From assembly GCA_025642075.2 (NCBI GenBank), contig JAODUO010000055.1:903501-967500 (forward strand): 64,000 bases of DNA, written 5' to 3'. A program made the translations under genes and the position numbers. Positions 1 to 12,886 of the stretch are shown one piece after another. The notes beneath the pieces were generated by a model. That model had not been told where the DNA came from. It saw only the letters and a program-made list of their open reading frames with translations, and made no database searches. The stretch comes from Ridgeia piscesae. Its lineage: Eukaryota; Annelida; Polychaeta; Sabellida; Siboglinidae. The stretch's first letter is position 1, and each line of letters begins with the position of its first letter.

Positions 1-1396
1 GATAAAGACGGACGGACTGTTCCCTAGATAAAGACGGACGGACTGTTCCCTAGATAAAGACGGACGGACTGTTCCCTAGATAAAGACGGACGGACTGTTC
101 CCTAGATAAAGACGGACGGACTGTTCCCTAGATAAAGACGGACGGACTGTTCCCTAGATAAAGACGGACGGACTGTTCCCTAGATAAAGACGGACGGACT
201 GTTCCCTAGATAAAGACGGACGGACTGTTCCCTAGATAAAGACGGACGGACTGTTCCCTAGATAAAGACGGACGGACTGTTCCCTAGATAAAGACGGACG
301 GACTGTTCCCTAGATAAAGACGGACGGACTGTTCCCTAGATAAAGACGGACGGACTGTTCCCTAGATAAAGACGGATGGACTGTTCCCTAGATAAAGACG
401 GATGGACTGTTCCCTAGATAAAGACGGATGGACTGTTCCCTAGATAAAGACGGATGGACTGTTCCCTAGATAAAGAAGGATGGACTGTTCCCTAGATAAA
501 GACGGATGGACTGTTCCCTAGATAAAGACGGATGGACTGTTCCCTAGATAAAGAAGGGTGGACTGTTCCCTAGATAAAGACGGATGGACTGTTCCCTAGA
601 TAAAGACGGATGGACTGTTCCCTAGATAAAGACGGGATGGACTGTTCCCTAGATAAAGACGGATGGACTGTTCCCTAGATAAAGACGGATGGACTGTTCC
701 CTAGATAAAGACGGATGGACTGTTCCCTAGATAAAGACGGATGGACTGTTCCCTAGATAAAGACGGATGGACTGTTCCCTAGATAAAGACGGATGGACTG
801 TTCCCTAGATAAAGACGGATGGACTGTTCCCTAGATAAAGACGGATGGACTGTTCCCTAGATAAAGACGGATGGACTGTTCCCTAGATAAAGACGGATGG
901 ACTGTTCCCTAGATAAAGACGGATGGACTGTTCCCTAGATAAAGACGGATGGACTGTTCCCTAGATAAAGACGGGTGGACTGTTCCCTAGATAAAGACGG
1001 ATGGACTGTTCCCTAGATAAAGACGGATGGACTGTTCCCTAGATAAAGACGGATGGACTGTTCCCTAGATAAAGACGGATGGACTGTTCCCTAGATAAAG
1101 ACGGATGGACTGTTCCCTAGATAAAGACGGATGGACTGTTCCCTAGATAAAGACGGATGGACTGTTCCCTAGATAAAGACGGATGGACTGTTCCCTAGAT
1201 AAAGACGGATGGACTGTTCCCTAGATAAAGACGGATGGACTGTTCCCTAGATAAAGACGGATGGACTGTTCCCTAGATAAAGACGGATGGACTGTTCCCT
1301 AGATAAAGAAGGATGGACTGTTCCCTAGATAAAGACGGATGGACTGTTCCCTAGATAAAGACGGATGGATGAACCATTCCCTAGATAAAGCTATGA
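1..1396. repeat. 26-bp minisatellite, cut by the window edge
   Basis: About 53 near-identical 26-bp units fill the left edge, so the array extends outside the window. Units up to about position 370 carry GACGGAC and later ones GACGGAT, giving two homogenised sub-blocks. The last unit runs into AGATAAAGC followed by TA at 1392-1393, which matches the end of the TIR family seen intact at 17084-18065. The unit also matches, in reverse orientation, the TIR copy at 22238-22260 (CCTAGATAAAGCT). It therefore looks like an expansion of a transposon end. Confidence 0.95.
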
Positions 1397-4300
1397 CGCA
1401 CACATTGTGACTTGTGACATCACTTTCAATGCAAAAATACGTTTTTTTGCTCCTCCTGTCATGTTTACCTGTCCAAAATGAACTTTGCCAGTCGAAGTGA
1501 CAGGTGGAAGGGTCTGTGGGTGAACCTACAGGGCATTCATTGGTGGCTCCAGCACAAATCACCTCAGTATTGAAGGGGTACAACAAATGACCCCAGGTGT
1601 TACACTATAGAACACCCCAGGGTTCCAATCAGACAACACCCCACTGATCCAAGTATTCATGCCTGTCCCTGGTGGTGAAAGCCCCAAGTTTTGGTGACAA
1701 CAGGAGGGTCATTCTTAAATGCTGAATGAGACATACCGGTAGATGGATGGAGACAGTGGTTGAATTGTCACCGCTCAATGTGGTCTCTGGTTTCCTCAGT
1801 GTATTTGCCCTGTAATTTACACTTTGAGGACATCACTTTCCCTTTAAACAGTCCCAGGGTGGGGCAGTGCTGTGTAACATGCACCAGTTGACAGGATTTT
1901 ACATTTACCTGTAAAACCACGACACCATGGTTGGCATATCAAACTCACAATCCAGAACCCAAAATATCATGGTTGGAAGCGCAATGCTGTCTAGAAAGCC
2001 ACATATAAATGACACGGGTTTCTATTTTAGACTATTGTTTATCTTGGCATATATTTTAGCATTTAGTTATTTTTAGGCAACACATCATTTTAATTTGTGA
2101 AGCAGTTTGACTGGTATTTACTTACTTAAAAAGTAGTCTTTTTAGACCATGGGCCCAAATGTGGCCCTTGTAATCCATGTTATTACTTAGGGTCACCATG
2201 AATTCCAGTGATTGTCCAGATTTTCCTTTATTCTCCTATTTGATGTGGCCCAAATCACATGTGGGGGAGACAAATGACATGTGTGACAAATGACACAAAT
2301 AGTGAATTTAAAACTCAGTCACTGGCCCCTGGGACCAACCATTGCTCACTTCTCCATCTGTCTCCATCTGTCTCCCTCAACCTGTTTGGTGTATCACCTG
2401 TCCTGGATCATGGCTACATTTAAGCCATTGGTGCAAGTTGTTGCTGGTCTTAAAAAATACAATATGACAGGCTGTCTCTCTCTGTCATCTATGATCACCA
2501 GTCCAGTACAACATCGCATTTAGCCAACTGTTGGTGAACATGTCACATAAATAAATCAGTATACTGCAAAAAGGTATCATGTCATTACATTACATGTACA
2601 TGCATGCACGCACGCACCCACGCACGCACGCACCCAAGCACACACAGTAAAAATAAATACAATTTCACATAACTGCATCTGCACTTTCAACACAAACACA
2701 CTTAGTCATACAACACAATCAAGAACACATTCAGTACAGTTTCCTCTGGGACCAGATCTTTGCTTCTTATATGCCAAATTTGCAGTGATTCATCTACCAA
2801 ACTTTATAAGAACTTTTTAAAACTTCTGTGTGTCATTTGGTTCATATTGCATGAAACATGCAGAAACAGAGTAACCAATGTACGTTGTACTACATTTGTT
2901 GAAAGTGTTAGAAGTATAAATATAATACACTGATCCACTGGGAAAGTTTCATTAACTCATACTAATGCAAAAAAACATGTTAAATATACACTGTAACAAA
3001 CATCATTTACAAGCACTTTGGGAAACCGCTTTCTGCATGTGTGCACACAGCGCCACCTGTAGGATGGGCATTTTTTGTTAGTCAACATAGCAGTCAACAC
3101 ACATGTAGGTAGAGCCTGTCTTCTTATTTCTCAGTCAGTGACATCTCTCGCAGAGACCGAGACAAGGTGAACAGACCAGACTGACAGTACTGCTGACACA
3201 GTCTGTACGTGTCAAGTCGTGATCAAGCTGTGACTCATGAGTGGTACTGGACGGGAAGAAACAGGACAGAACTGATGATGAATGACGTCCTACATTATAG
3301 CTCCCTGTAATTTTCCAATGACGGATGGGATCGCTGCATGAACCATGTATTTAGTCACACAGTTGCAAAAACATCTTCTTAAATCGGCAACAATCAACTC
3401 GCATCAAATGACACCTCCGACAGTGGCCAACAGTAAGATGTCAGCTGAAGCGACAGTTATTGCATCAAGCCCCTGATGGATGAGTGACAAGGCAACAAAA
3501 GGGGCGCCCAATGAGATGCGATGTGTATGTCATGTGGTTGTCACCATGGCGACGCGGTGGGACAAATCGTGGACTGGATATCAAAGGCGCTCTGCTCTGT
3601 CAATACAGGATGACGAATGTGTTTGCGACCTGATTGAAATTCGGCTGTGATTATGGAGTGAACAAAAACTGGTCATTAGCCTCGCGATCAATGTCACATG
3701 AAGATGACATTTCTTGATCCGGATGTGGCCAGATGTGACAGATGGCTGGATGACACGAGTTTGTACTTCATACCTGTCTCTGTCACACATCAAGTGTACA
3801 AATCTACAATCACCTGTAGAAACTAGAAACATCATCAACACTGACAGGACACAAATGAACAACATGCTAGATACATTATGAAGTATTCCAAGTTAACAGT
3901 GTCAAAATATAGATAACATGCTAGATACATTATGAAGTATGTCAAGTTTCCGTCAAGAATTTAAATAACAATAATAATATTTATTTTGTTGAGCGTGACA
4001 TTATGCAGTTCACATGGCTTTATACTGAATAGTATACCGTATTTGTAAGAGAGAAAACACTTAGCTAAATTAACTAGATAAGTAAATCAAATAATACATT
4101 TGAATTGAAAAACAAATTTGCCAAAATAAAATGATTAAAATCATATTATTATTTTACAAAAAGAAAATAAAACTACGATTAATTGTAAAGATCACTACTA
4201 CACTAAAAATATGTAATGCATGTGAAAATTAATAAATAGATAAAATAAACATTAATTATGATCGGGTATTGCAAAATAGTGTTGGTAATTGTCCAAGTTA

Positions 4301-5473
4301 TATAAACGCTACTGTGAAAAGGTGCATCTTCAGCATAGATTTAAATGAGTCCAGGACTGTTGGTGACACTTAATGACAGATACGGACTGTGACTGCTAAA
4401 CTTTAAGCAATGCATTATACCTTATGAACACAGATGATTTGCAGAAGCCCAAAAAAGATGAAACATAAGAATGTCTTGCTTGACAAAATAAAAACAGGCG
4501 ATAATGGTTATGTAGACTTTTTCACTTCAAGAATGAAAAAAAAAACACCTCAAATATCTAACTTAACTGTAATTTTTTTAGCACAAATCAGCTTCAATGC
4601 TGTGCACACTTTTTGCACGGAATTTTTTTGACCCATTATAAAGGAAAGTGCAACAAAAATAGCGGTCTGTGCCCATCTGACTCTGGGTAAGGCGCAGAGA
4701 ACAACCGTCAGTTAAGAAGATGAAGACTGTCAGATGAGGCAGTCACTGTGACTGGCAGACGCTTGTGGAATGTGGACTGTGGTAGTTTTTACACACCCAC
4801 CAGTCCACAACCCCCTAGTTGCCACCACATCAAAACACTATGAAAGAGTCTGATATAAATAAATAAACGGCTGGTGACGACTGACAGCGCGTCTTCCCTC
4901 AATCACTGCAGCTGTCAACCTTTTCATGAGCAACATAAGGGGCACGAGAAGGCCCCCCACATCACCAATCAGACCTGCCACCAGAATGCCATCGAATCAC
5001 AGCTTTTAAGTGGATTGGTGCTCGGTTGAGGACTTGAGGTGTGTTTCTAACAAGGCTGTGATTCACTGTCATCTCTGGGGCTTCTGGTCATACGGCAATT
5101 TACTTTTGTTAAGTGTCTGGCGCCCATTATAATGTTTTGCATAACTGCGCTATATAGAAGGCCAGCACATCTGTTACTATCACTCCTAGTGGAGTGTTCA
5201 CATGACTGGGACGGGAGTTTCACTGTGGTTGTTGCTTGTTAACAGTAAAACATGTCAGTGTCTTATAAAGTAGAATGTTACTGCAGCAGCTGGCTTTTAG
5301 GATCATTAAAAGTAAAAGTATACTGAACAAAGTTAAGCTCTGACAGACCTGTTTGTGTCAACACCATTCAAACGTCAGTGAAGCATTCAGTCATGCTGAA
5401 TTTACTACTAATTTACACAATTACATAACTGAATTTACCGAGATAATGCACGCCTCCTTACTGAGGTTTCATA
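1397..5473. other. No gene recognised; unique non-coding sequence
   Basis: I see no conserved coding exon on either strand. Small features are an ACGC-type microsatellite near 2598-2640 and an AT-rich stretch near 3960-4300. The short open frames do not resemble known proteins and their base composition does not suggest coding. Confidence 0.5.
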
Positions 5474-5880
5474 TCCACAACATTTGAAACTATTGACAAC
5501 GCATGACAGCTGCCTCACAACATTTGAAACTATTGACAGCCAATGACAGCTGCCTCACAACATTTGAAACTATTGACAACCAATGACAGCTGCCTCACAA
5601 CATTTGAAACTATTGACTACCAATGAAGCTGCCTCACAACATTTGAAACTATTGACTACCAATGAAGCTGCCTCACAACATTTGAAACTATTGACAACCA
5701 ATGAAGCTGCCTCACAACATTTGAAACTATTGACAACCAATGAAGCTGCCTCACAACATTTGAAACTATTGACAACCAATGAAGCTGCCTCACAACATTT
5801 GAAACTATTGATAACCAATGAAGCTGCCTCACATTTGAAACTATTGATTACCAACAACAGCTGCCACACAACATTGGAAA
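5474..5880. repeat. 39-bp minisatellite, about 10 units
   Basis: Units share the core CACAACATTTGAAACTATTG. The early units are slightly longer (GACAGCT instead of GAAGCT). Because 39 is a multiple of 3, both strands carry open frames with a 13-residue period; I regard these as by-products. Confidence 0.93.
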
Positions 5881-6146
5881 CGTGGCCCAACGGAGCATGT
5901 ATCGTCCGTACCAGTTACACCAGCTCCATCCAATGTATGCAGTGTGAAAAATATGTTGTTACACAGAAGCCAGCCTCCGTATCTGTCAGATGTTGCAGGA
6001 GATGTGAGTGACGACTAAAACAGGTGTTGACACGTGTGAAATTAGCTTCACTTGTGACTGGGTGTTTTTTTTAAAATTCAATCGCACACTTTTAAGTGAA
6101 TTCTGAGGTTGTGATTGTTGACGAGTAAGGGCGGCTGGCAGGGCTA

Positions 6147-6400
6147 CTGGTGATGGAGGGGAGTGGGGCTGGTGAGAGAGGGAGGGAGGTGGGAGGGAGG
6201 AGGGAGGGAGGGATAGGGAAGGAGTAAGAGAGGGGGATAGGCAGAGGGAGTGTGGGTGTTTATGCAGGATAGGCAAAGAAGACAGAGAGACAGACAGAGA
6301 GACAGGCAGAGAGACAGACAGAGAGACAGACAGAGAGACAGACAGAGAGACAACAGATGGACGGACGGATGGACAGACAGACAGACAGGCAGACTAACTG
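6147..6400. repeat. Low-complexity purine tract (GGAGGG, then GACAGAGA)
   Basis: A GGAGGG-rich stretch to about 6230 is followed by GACAGAGA repeats at about 6278-6350, which grade into GGACGGAC/GACAGACA motifs. The tract is strongly strand-asymmetric: purines lie on the plus strand. Confidence 0.85.
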
Positions 6401-6500
6401 TTGGAGAGACACAAGCTGACTACCCACAGAGTGAGTGAGACAATGGACTGATCAAGACAGTACAGAGAAAAAGATGGAAATACAGGTAAATAAAACCAAA

Positions 6501-7230
6501 CAGATGGATGGATGTACAGACAGGGGGATGGATGTACAGACAGGGGATGGATGTACAGACAGGGGGATGGATGTACAGACAGAGGGATGGATGTACAGAC
6601 AGATGGATGGATGTACAGACAGGGGGATGGATGTACAGACAGAGGGATGGATGTACAGACAGGGGGATGGATGTACAGACAGGGGATGGATGGATGTGCA
6701 GACAGGGGGATGGATGTACAGACAGATGGATGGATGTACAAACAGGGGGATGGATGTACAGACAGGGGGATGGATGTACAGACAGGGGATGGATGTACAG
6801 ACAGAGGGATGGATGTACAGACAGATGGATGGATGTACAGACAGGGGATGGATGTACAGACAGATGGATGGATGTACAGACAGGGGGATGGATGTACAGA
6901 CAGGGGGATGGATGTACAGACAGAGGGGGTGGATGTACAGACAGGGGGATGGATGTACAGACAGGGGGATGGATGTACAGACAGGGGGGTGGATGTACAG
7001 ACAGGGGGATGGATGTACAGACAGGGGGAATGGATGTACAGACAGGAGGATGGATGTACAGACAGGGGGATGGATGTACAGACAAGGGGATGGATGTATG
7101 GATGTACATACACTGGGATGGATGTACAGACAGATGGATGGATGTACATACAAGGGGATGGATGTACAGACAGGGGGATTTATTTACAGAGAGATAGATG
7201 GATGTATAGATGGATGGATGTACAGACGGA
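6501..7230. repeat. About 20-bp minisatellite (GGATGGATGTACAGACAG)
   Basis: Roughly 36 units of 19-24 bp vary in the number of G residues after ACAGACA. The array ends directly against a TIR-element end at 7235. A second block of the same family resumes at 7526, so the element interrupts or seeded the array. Confidence 0.92.
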
Positions 7231-7234
7231 CATA

Positions 7235-7525
7235 GCTTTATGTAGAGACCCGTCCACCCGTCATTTTAACGGGTAAAAACAAATATGGACAGGTAGAAAT
7301 ATGGGTGGACGGGTGAATGAAGGAGCCAAAAAGGTCTTCCAAAACCATAAATATTGTTAGTTATGCCTTGAAAGTTAGTGAAATGGTGTCACATGTGTGT
7401 TTGTAGTCCATTTCAGGTCATCAGACACATTTAATAGTTTGTAAACTGGCTTAACAGTTAACATCCATATGTCCACCAAAACATGTGTGACTGGCAATAA
7501 TTTTATCCTGCATAAAGCCCTGCGG
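7235..7525 (+). mobile_element. Piece of the TIR element (left TIR plus interior)
   Basis: It starts with GCTTTATGTAGAGACCCGTC after a TA dinucleotide (7233-7234) and is collinear with 17084-17366 of the intact copy, including the conserved interior AGTTATGCCTTGAAAG and the end GCATAAAGCCCTGC. No right TIR of the full element is present. It is either truncated, or the internal GCATAAAGC served as the end of a shorter element that landed inside the 20-bp array. Confidence 0.75.
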
Positions 7526-7745
7526 ATGGATGTATGTACAGACGGGGGATGGATGTATAGATGGGGGGGGGGGTGGCTATACAGGCAGAGGGGTGGATGT
7601 ACAAACAGGGGGATGGATATACAGACAGAGGGGTGGATGTACAGACAGGGGGATGGATATACAGACAGAGGGGTGGATGTACAGACAGGGGGATGGATAT
7701 ACAGACAGAGGGGTGGATATACAGACAGGGGAAGGACTCACCGAC
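7526..7745. repeat. Second block of the 20-bp minisatellite
   Basis: Units alternate between GGATGGATATACAGACAG and GGGTGGATGTACAGACAG types and belong to the family at 6501-7230, continuing on the far side of the TIR-element piece. Confidence 0.88.
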
Positions 7746-8569
7746 AGCTATGGAGACAGAGAGAGCGACTGCCTCAGTGAGTCTCACATAAACTGACTAT
7801 CCAGTATCCACTGACCAACCAATTGAGATAAACAGATAAACTGATTGAATAATCAACATAACATGGGATGGACGGACAGACGGACGGACGGACGGACGGA
7901 CCCATATCACTGGACAGTGATATCCACATGCCTGTCACTGCCCTAGACTAGGTCTGAGATTTACACACCTTTGACAGACCCACAAAGTGTGTGTATCTCA
8001 ACCAGCTTGCCTGACATATTCTCCACACTGCCTGAGTCTGTCTGTCTACATCTCACCATGGGAAACGCTCGACTTTCACCAACTGATACTTAAGGTGAAC
8101 ACATGCGTGAACATCACTTGAAACCACATCAACAAACTAAATCATTTTTATCAGCAAAATTGAGTTGTTTTGACATTACATGTGTTCGTTGTCAAAACTG
8201 TGTTAAGGCAGGTTTCATAAAATGGGATAAATGTAGGAAAGATAAGCTAATAATGTTGTATTTCTGTTTTATTTATATTCCATATAACTGATCAAATATT
8301 GACTGTCAGATTTTTGTCGTGGGCATGTACAGATTGAAAATAAGTAAAATAATATTATCACAACAAAATGAAACCATATGGACATTGCAGTGGTACATTT
8401 CTTTCTTCAAAACTGCATAAAAGCAGAACTACGACAAACTAATGTTTCCTTTGTTGTTTATTGCATGATTTAACTTACTTTGGAGCAAACATTTGTTGAT
8501 GAGTGGTCCAAAGTAAGTCAAATCATACAATAAACCATTCTTGGAGGCATGAACAATATATTCAATATC

Positions 8570-8572
<3 letters not shown>
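7746..8572. other. No gene recognised
   Basis: Unique AT-rich sequence with a short GACG microsatellite at about 7868-7902. A 62-codon open frame at 8103-8291 resembles nothing I know and is not supported as a gene. Confidence 0.45.
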
Positions 8573-8657
<85 letters not shown>

Positions 8658-8658
8658 T

Positions 8659-8690
<32 letters not shown>

Positions 8691-8695
8691 GTATA

Positions 8696-8726
<31 letters not shown>

Positions 8727-8735
8727 AATATAATA
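8573..8735. repeat. (TA)n microsatellite
   Basis: Almost pure alternating TA of about 160 bp with a few interruptions near 8650 and 8690. Confidence 0.97.
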
Positions 8736-9769
8736 TGTATAATTTATACAGGGTTTCCCACGTTTCACACCACGTCGCCACAAATATGTTGAAATCGCCG
8801 CCATTTCAGGGACACATTACTTTTTTATTTTCCAACATTTCAACGCCGGCAAGGGGTACAAATTAATGCCGCAAAATCACTTACATTTCTGCAACATCGC
8901 ACATTTAGCAGCGATCTATTTTAGTCTTCTAAAGTTGCTAATGGTTAAGTTAAGAAGCACCTCTTAGAATTAATGCCAATGGATGATGTGAATGACATCA
9001 TGTACTGGGCGTCCAATCACATAATATTCGTGGCCATTGGGGCGCCCCGTTTTGTCGCCAATGATGACATCTTGCGGAGCTGTAACTGTGCCCTATTTGA
9101 GAACGGGATTTTTTAAATATAATTATAATTGTGCTTTGCCTGTGACATTAAATTTACTTTGACCGCATTCGTCCATCTCCTTACCTGATATTTGACTGGA
9201 TTTGGGAGTGGGGAAGAAGATATCGTAGAACAACACAAACAGTGAAGTCAGACAGGGAAAGGGAAGGTGGGGAATTAGTGTGAATTTTACAGTTGAACCT
9301 TATCATATTACCTGGCATGGCTGATGTACCAGTGGCATTTGGGGATTATTTCAAAAACAAACTATTCAGCAGCACTCACTGAAAACTGCCGACTGATTAA
9401 ATTAAAAAGCCTGCTCTAGAGACTAGAGACTTTCCCCCGATACTAAAAAGAAACCCATGTTACACGGTAGTTAAACTCAACGATCTATAGTAATGTAAAT
9501 AATGAATAGTTGCAAAGCCCTTACTCTGCTCAAGTCAATTGATTTAAAAAAGTGTATATTCCACTTAAGGTGCATGAAAGACCCGGCTTTGATCTTTACT
9601 CATGTTGCCTGGGATGGTTTCGGTAACTGTCGTCGACTCAAAAACTAGAGGGCACCACCAAGCGACAAGCCATCTGTGCAGAATAAATATGACATCGGCA
9701 ATAATGCAGACTGCCAGTTCACATCAGGACCTGCCAATTCAATGGCTCTTGTCAGTGGCATTATGTGTA
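8736..9769. other. No gene recognised
   Basis: Unique sequence without a convincing exon. No repeat structure beyond short AT-rich patches. Confidence 0.4.
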
Positions 9770-10112
9770 TAATTTATCCTGGATCCAACTTGGCCTCTGC
9801 CCTCTCCTGGCCAACCCTAGAACAGGGGAGGGCTGAGGCCAGACTTTCCACCATGTACAAATTACTAAAAAATTACATCAATCCCAACAAATACCTCATG
9901 CCCAGACACAGCCAAACAAGATCCAACCACCCACACAAATACAGACAAATATCCACCTCCCACAACTACTACAAATACAGCTTCTTTCCCTGAACAATAG
10001 CCCAGTGGAACAGACTTCCATCTAATGTATTTACCCACAACAGTCTCGACACCTTCAAGGGTGCATTGCAGGACATTAACCTGACAACTGCACCCTTCAG
10101 GCATCTCCAGTA
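9770..10112 (+). mobile_element. LINE remnant: C-terminal end of a reverse transcriptase ORF
   Basis: The plus frame reads LSWPTLEQGRAEARLSTMYK, later HKYRQISTSHNYYKYSFFP, then a stop, then TIAQWNRLPSNVF and SLDTFKGALQD. This is the tail typical of CR1/Jockey-type RT proteins (W-P-T-L-E, S-F-F-P-R-T, W-N-x-L-P). The in-frame TGA stands where the family usually has Arg, a likely CpG-decay change. The upstream catalytic part is absent, so this is a dead 5'-truncated copy. Confidence 0.75.
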
Positions 10113-10369
10113 GACAATTTCACTATAACAAACCAGAAACAAAAACACCTACTTACAGTAGTAGATGTTATTTCTAGCTGCATCTAGCATATAGTGAAAC
10201 ATTAGTCACGCAGAACGTAATTTTCTGTATTGCATTGTATGGCCACCCTACTGTCTTGATTTTGCCATTTTACAATTGTCATACTGTATTTAACATGGGT
10301 GAGTATTTGATGCACCACTAGCCAACTGATCTAACATGGAACATATGACACACATGTACACATATATAT

Positions 10370-10430
10370 CACTTTATATATATATTTATATTACACATCG
10401 TATTTTATTACCAAAAACAATATAATATAC

Positions 10431-10490
<60 letters not shown>

Positions 10491-10682
10491 TATAAATATA
10501 TTATATATATAATTTATATCTATATATTATATTATATTATATTATATTATATTATATTATATTATATTATATATATATTATATATATATAATTATATCTA
10601 TATATATTATATTATATTATATTATATTATATTATATTATATTATATTATATTATATTATATTATATTATATTATATTATAT

Positions 10683-10725
<43 letters not shown>

Positions 10726-10789
10726 AATTATATATATATATATTATATATACACACACATACACACGCACGCACGCACACACATACAAT

Positions 10790-10844
<55 letters not shown>

Positions 10845-10845
10845 A
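10370..10845. repeat. AT-rich and (TTATA)n tract ending in (CA)n
   Basis: Alternating TA (10437-10485), long runs of the pentamer ATTAT (about 10525-10690), more TA, then CACACG and pure CA from about 10795 to 10842. Confidence 0.95.
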
Positions 10846-11331
10846 GCACAGATGGGGACTTTAATATGCAATACACCGCTGTGACTGTGGTGTATTGCAT
10901 ATTACAAAAAGTCCCGACATTAAATGGTCTTCAATGTAACAACAAATCTATGTTTGTGACTAATACAACAGTGAGAATAAATCTGACTTTGTGTTCACAC
11001 AGCGCAAGTACATCACCAAAAACAGGGTCTGAATATGACGTATGCGTGCTTGCATGTACATGCACAACTTGTCCAAATATATTTGCAATATTTGTTATGT
11101 CACCAAGATCAACCACCTGTCTCCAGGAATGTAGTTAATTAGTCAGGAACACCTTAGAAAATTCTTTCTGAGCAAATGATATGTGTGGTCCTAGCCAAGA
11201 CAGCTTCCCAGATTGACAGGGAAGATGCGAAAACGGGTGCTGCCAAGGGAGGAGGGAAGAGACAGGCTGAGGAATGGGAGATCTTTTATCTTGTGTTTCA
11301 GGGAAGATGAAGGGACAGATGAGGAGACACA
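10846..11331. other. No gene recognised
   Basis: Unique sequence between the CA tract and the 28-bp array. It opens with a short imperfect inverted repeat around GCAATACACC (10868-10900). No coding signal seen. Confidence 0.4.
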
Positions 11332-11790
11332 CCACAGAGAACACACCCGACAGAACACAAGAGACAGGACACAAGAAAAACACGGAGGGGAAAATAAAAC
11401 AGAACACAAAGACGGCAACTGACAGAACACCAGAGACAGGACACACATGACAGAACACAAGAGACAGGACACACATGACAGAAAACAAGAGACAGGACAC
11501 ACATGACAGAACACCAGAGACAGGACACACATGACAGAACACAAGAGACAGGACACACATGACAGAACACCAGAGACAGGACACACATGACAGAACACAA
11601 GAGACAGGACACACAAGACAGAACACAAGAGACAGGACACACATGACAGAACACCAGAGACAGGACACACCCGACAGAACACAAGAGACAGGACACACAT
11701 GACAGAACACCAGAGACGGGACACACATGACAGAACACAAGAGACAGGACACACATGACAGGACACACCCGACAGAACACAAGAGACTGG
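11332..11790. repeat. 28-bp minisatellite (ACAGAACACMAGAGACAGG)
   Basis: About 14 clean units from 11410, preceded by degenerate ones. Each unit is GACAGAACAC, then AAGAGACAGG or CAGAGACAGG, then ACACACAT or a variant. The minus strand carries a 242-codon open frame (11135-11863) and other repeat frames that only reflect the lack of stops in the unit. Confidence 0.93.
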
Positions 11791-11794
11791 ATGA

Positions 11795-12125
11795 AAATGA
11801 AATGCAGAAAATATTAAGCCAGCAACTATTTAGACAGACAAAACCCATTTTGGACAAGTACAAATATCACGGGATGGGTGGTAGAGGGCTTAAAAATAAG
11901 AAGCACAAGCAGGTCTTCAAAAATCACATATATTATCACATATGTTATATATAGTTAGTTATGGATTTACGGCTTGAAAACTGGTGTCACACGTGTGTTT
12001 ATCGTTTATTTCAAGTCACAATGTAAATCTCTACTGGCTTGTGTGTATGTGAGATCACATTCACGCGTCTACCACAACATTTTGGACAGGCAAAAATGTG
12101 ATCCTGCACAAATCCCTGTGTCCAA
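11795..12125 (+). mobile_element. Diverged piece of the TIR element
   Basis: Shares in order with 17084-17366 the TTTTGGACA-type TIR segment, GGGATGGGTGGTAGA, the AGTTAGTTATG core, GGTGTCACACGTGTGTTT and GATCCTGCACAAATCCCTG. It is more diverged than the 7235 copy and is flanked on both sides by minisatellites. Confidence 0.6.
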
Positions 12126-12246
12126 CAGCACAGTATTTAACACAAACTGTGTCCAATGTGTAACTTTCATTACCAATACCATTACAATTAATGTTACAGC
12201 TGAAAGGGTGGTGCATGACTACTGTCCTGGTAGGTCAAAGTAGCAT

Positions 12247-12886
12247 GATAATGACAACACCAGCTGTGGACCATACAACACCAGCTGTGGACCAGACAAC
12301 ACTAGCTGTGGACCAGACAACACCAGCTGTGGACCAGACAACATTAGCTGCTGTAGACCAGACAACACTAGCTGCTGTGGACCAGTCAACACTAGCCGTG
12401 GATCAGACAACACCAGCTGTGGACCAGACAACACTAGCTGCTGTGGACCAGACAACACTAGCTGCTGTGGACCAGACAACACTAGTTGTTGTGGACCAGA
12501 CAACACTAGCTGTGGACCAGACAACACTAGCTGTGGATCAGACAACACCAGCTGTGGACCATACAACACTAGCTGTAGACCAGACAACACAAGCTGTGGA
12601 CCAGAAAACACTAGCTGTGGACCAGACAAAACTAGCTGTGGACCAGACAAAAGTAGCTGTGGACCAGACAACACTAGCTGTGGACCAAACAACACCAGCT
12701 GTGGACCAGACAATACCAGCTGTGGACCATACAACACTAGCTGTAGACCAGACAACACAAGCTGTGGACCAGAAAACACTAGCTGTGGACCAGACAAAAC
12801 TAGCTGTGGACCAGACAAAAGTAGCTGTGGACCAGACAACACTAGCTGTGGACCAGAGAAAACTAGCTGTGGACCATCCAACTAGG
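12247..12886. repeat. 21-bp minisatellite, about 30 units
   Basis: Units are ACCAGACAACACTAGCTGTGG with T/C variants. Some units are extended by GCT, giving 24 bp, which keeps the frame. The resulting long open frames on both strands (7-residue period) are by-products. Confidence 0.93.

Noticed and set aside
1..1396. CRISPR-like array of regular repeats
   Set aside because: Units are contiguous with no unique spacers, and the genome is eukaryotic; a plain minisatellite.
6394..7276. Six overlapping frames of 229-266 codons
   Set aside because: Translations of the 20-bp minisatellite on both strands.
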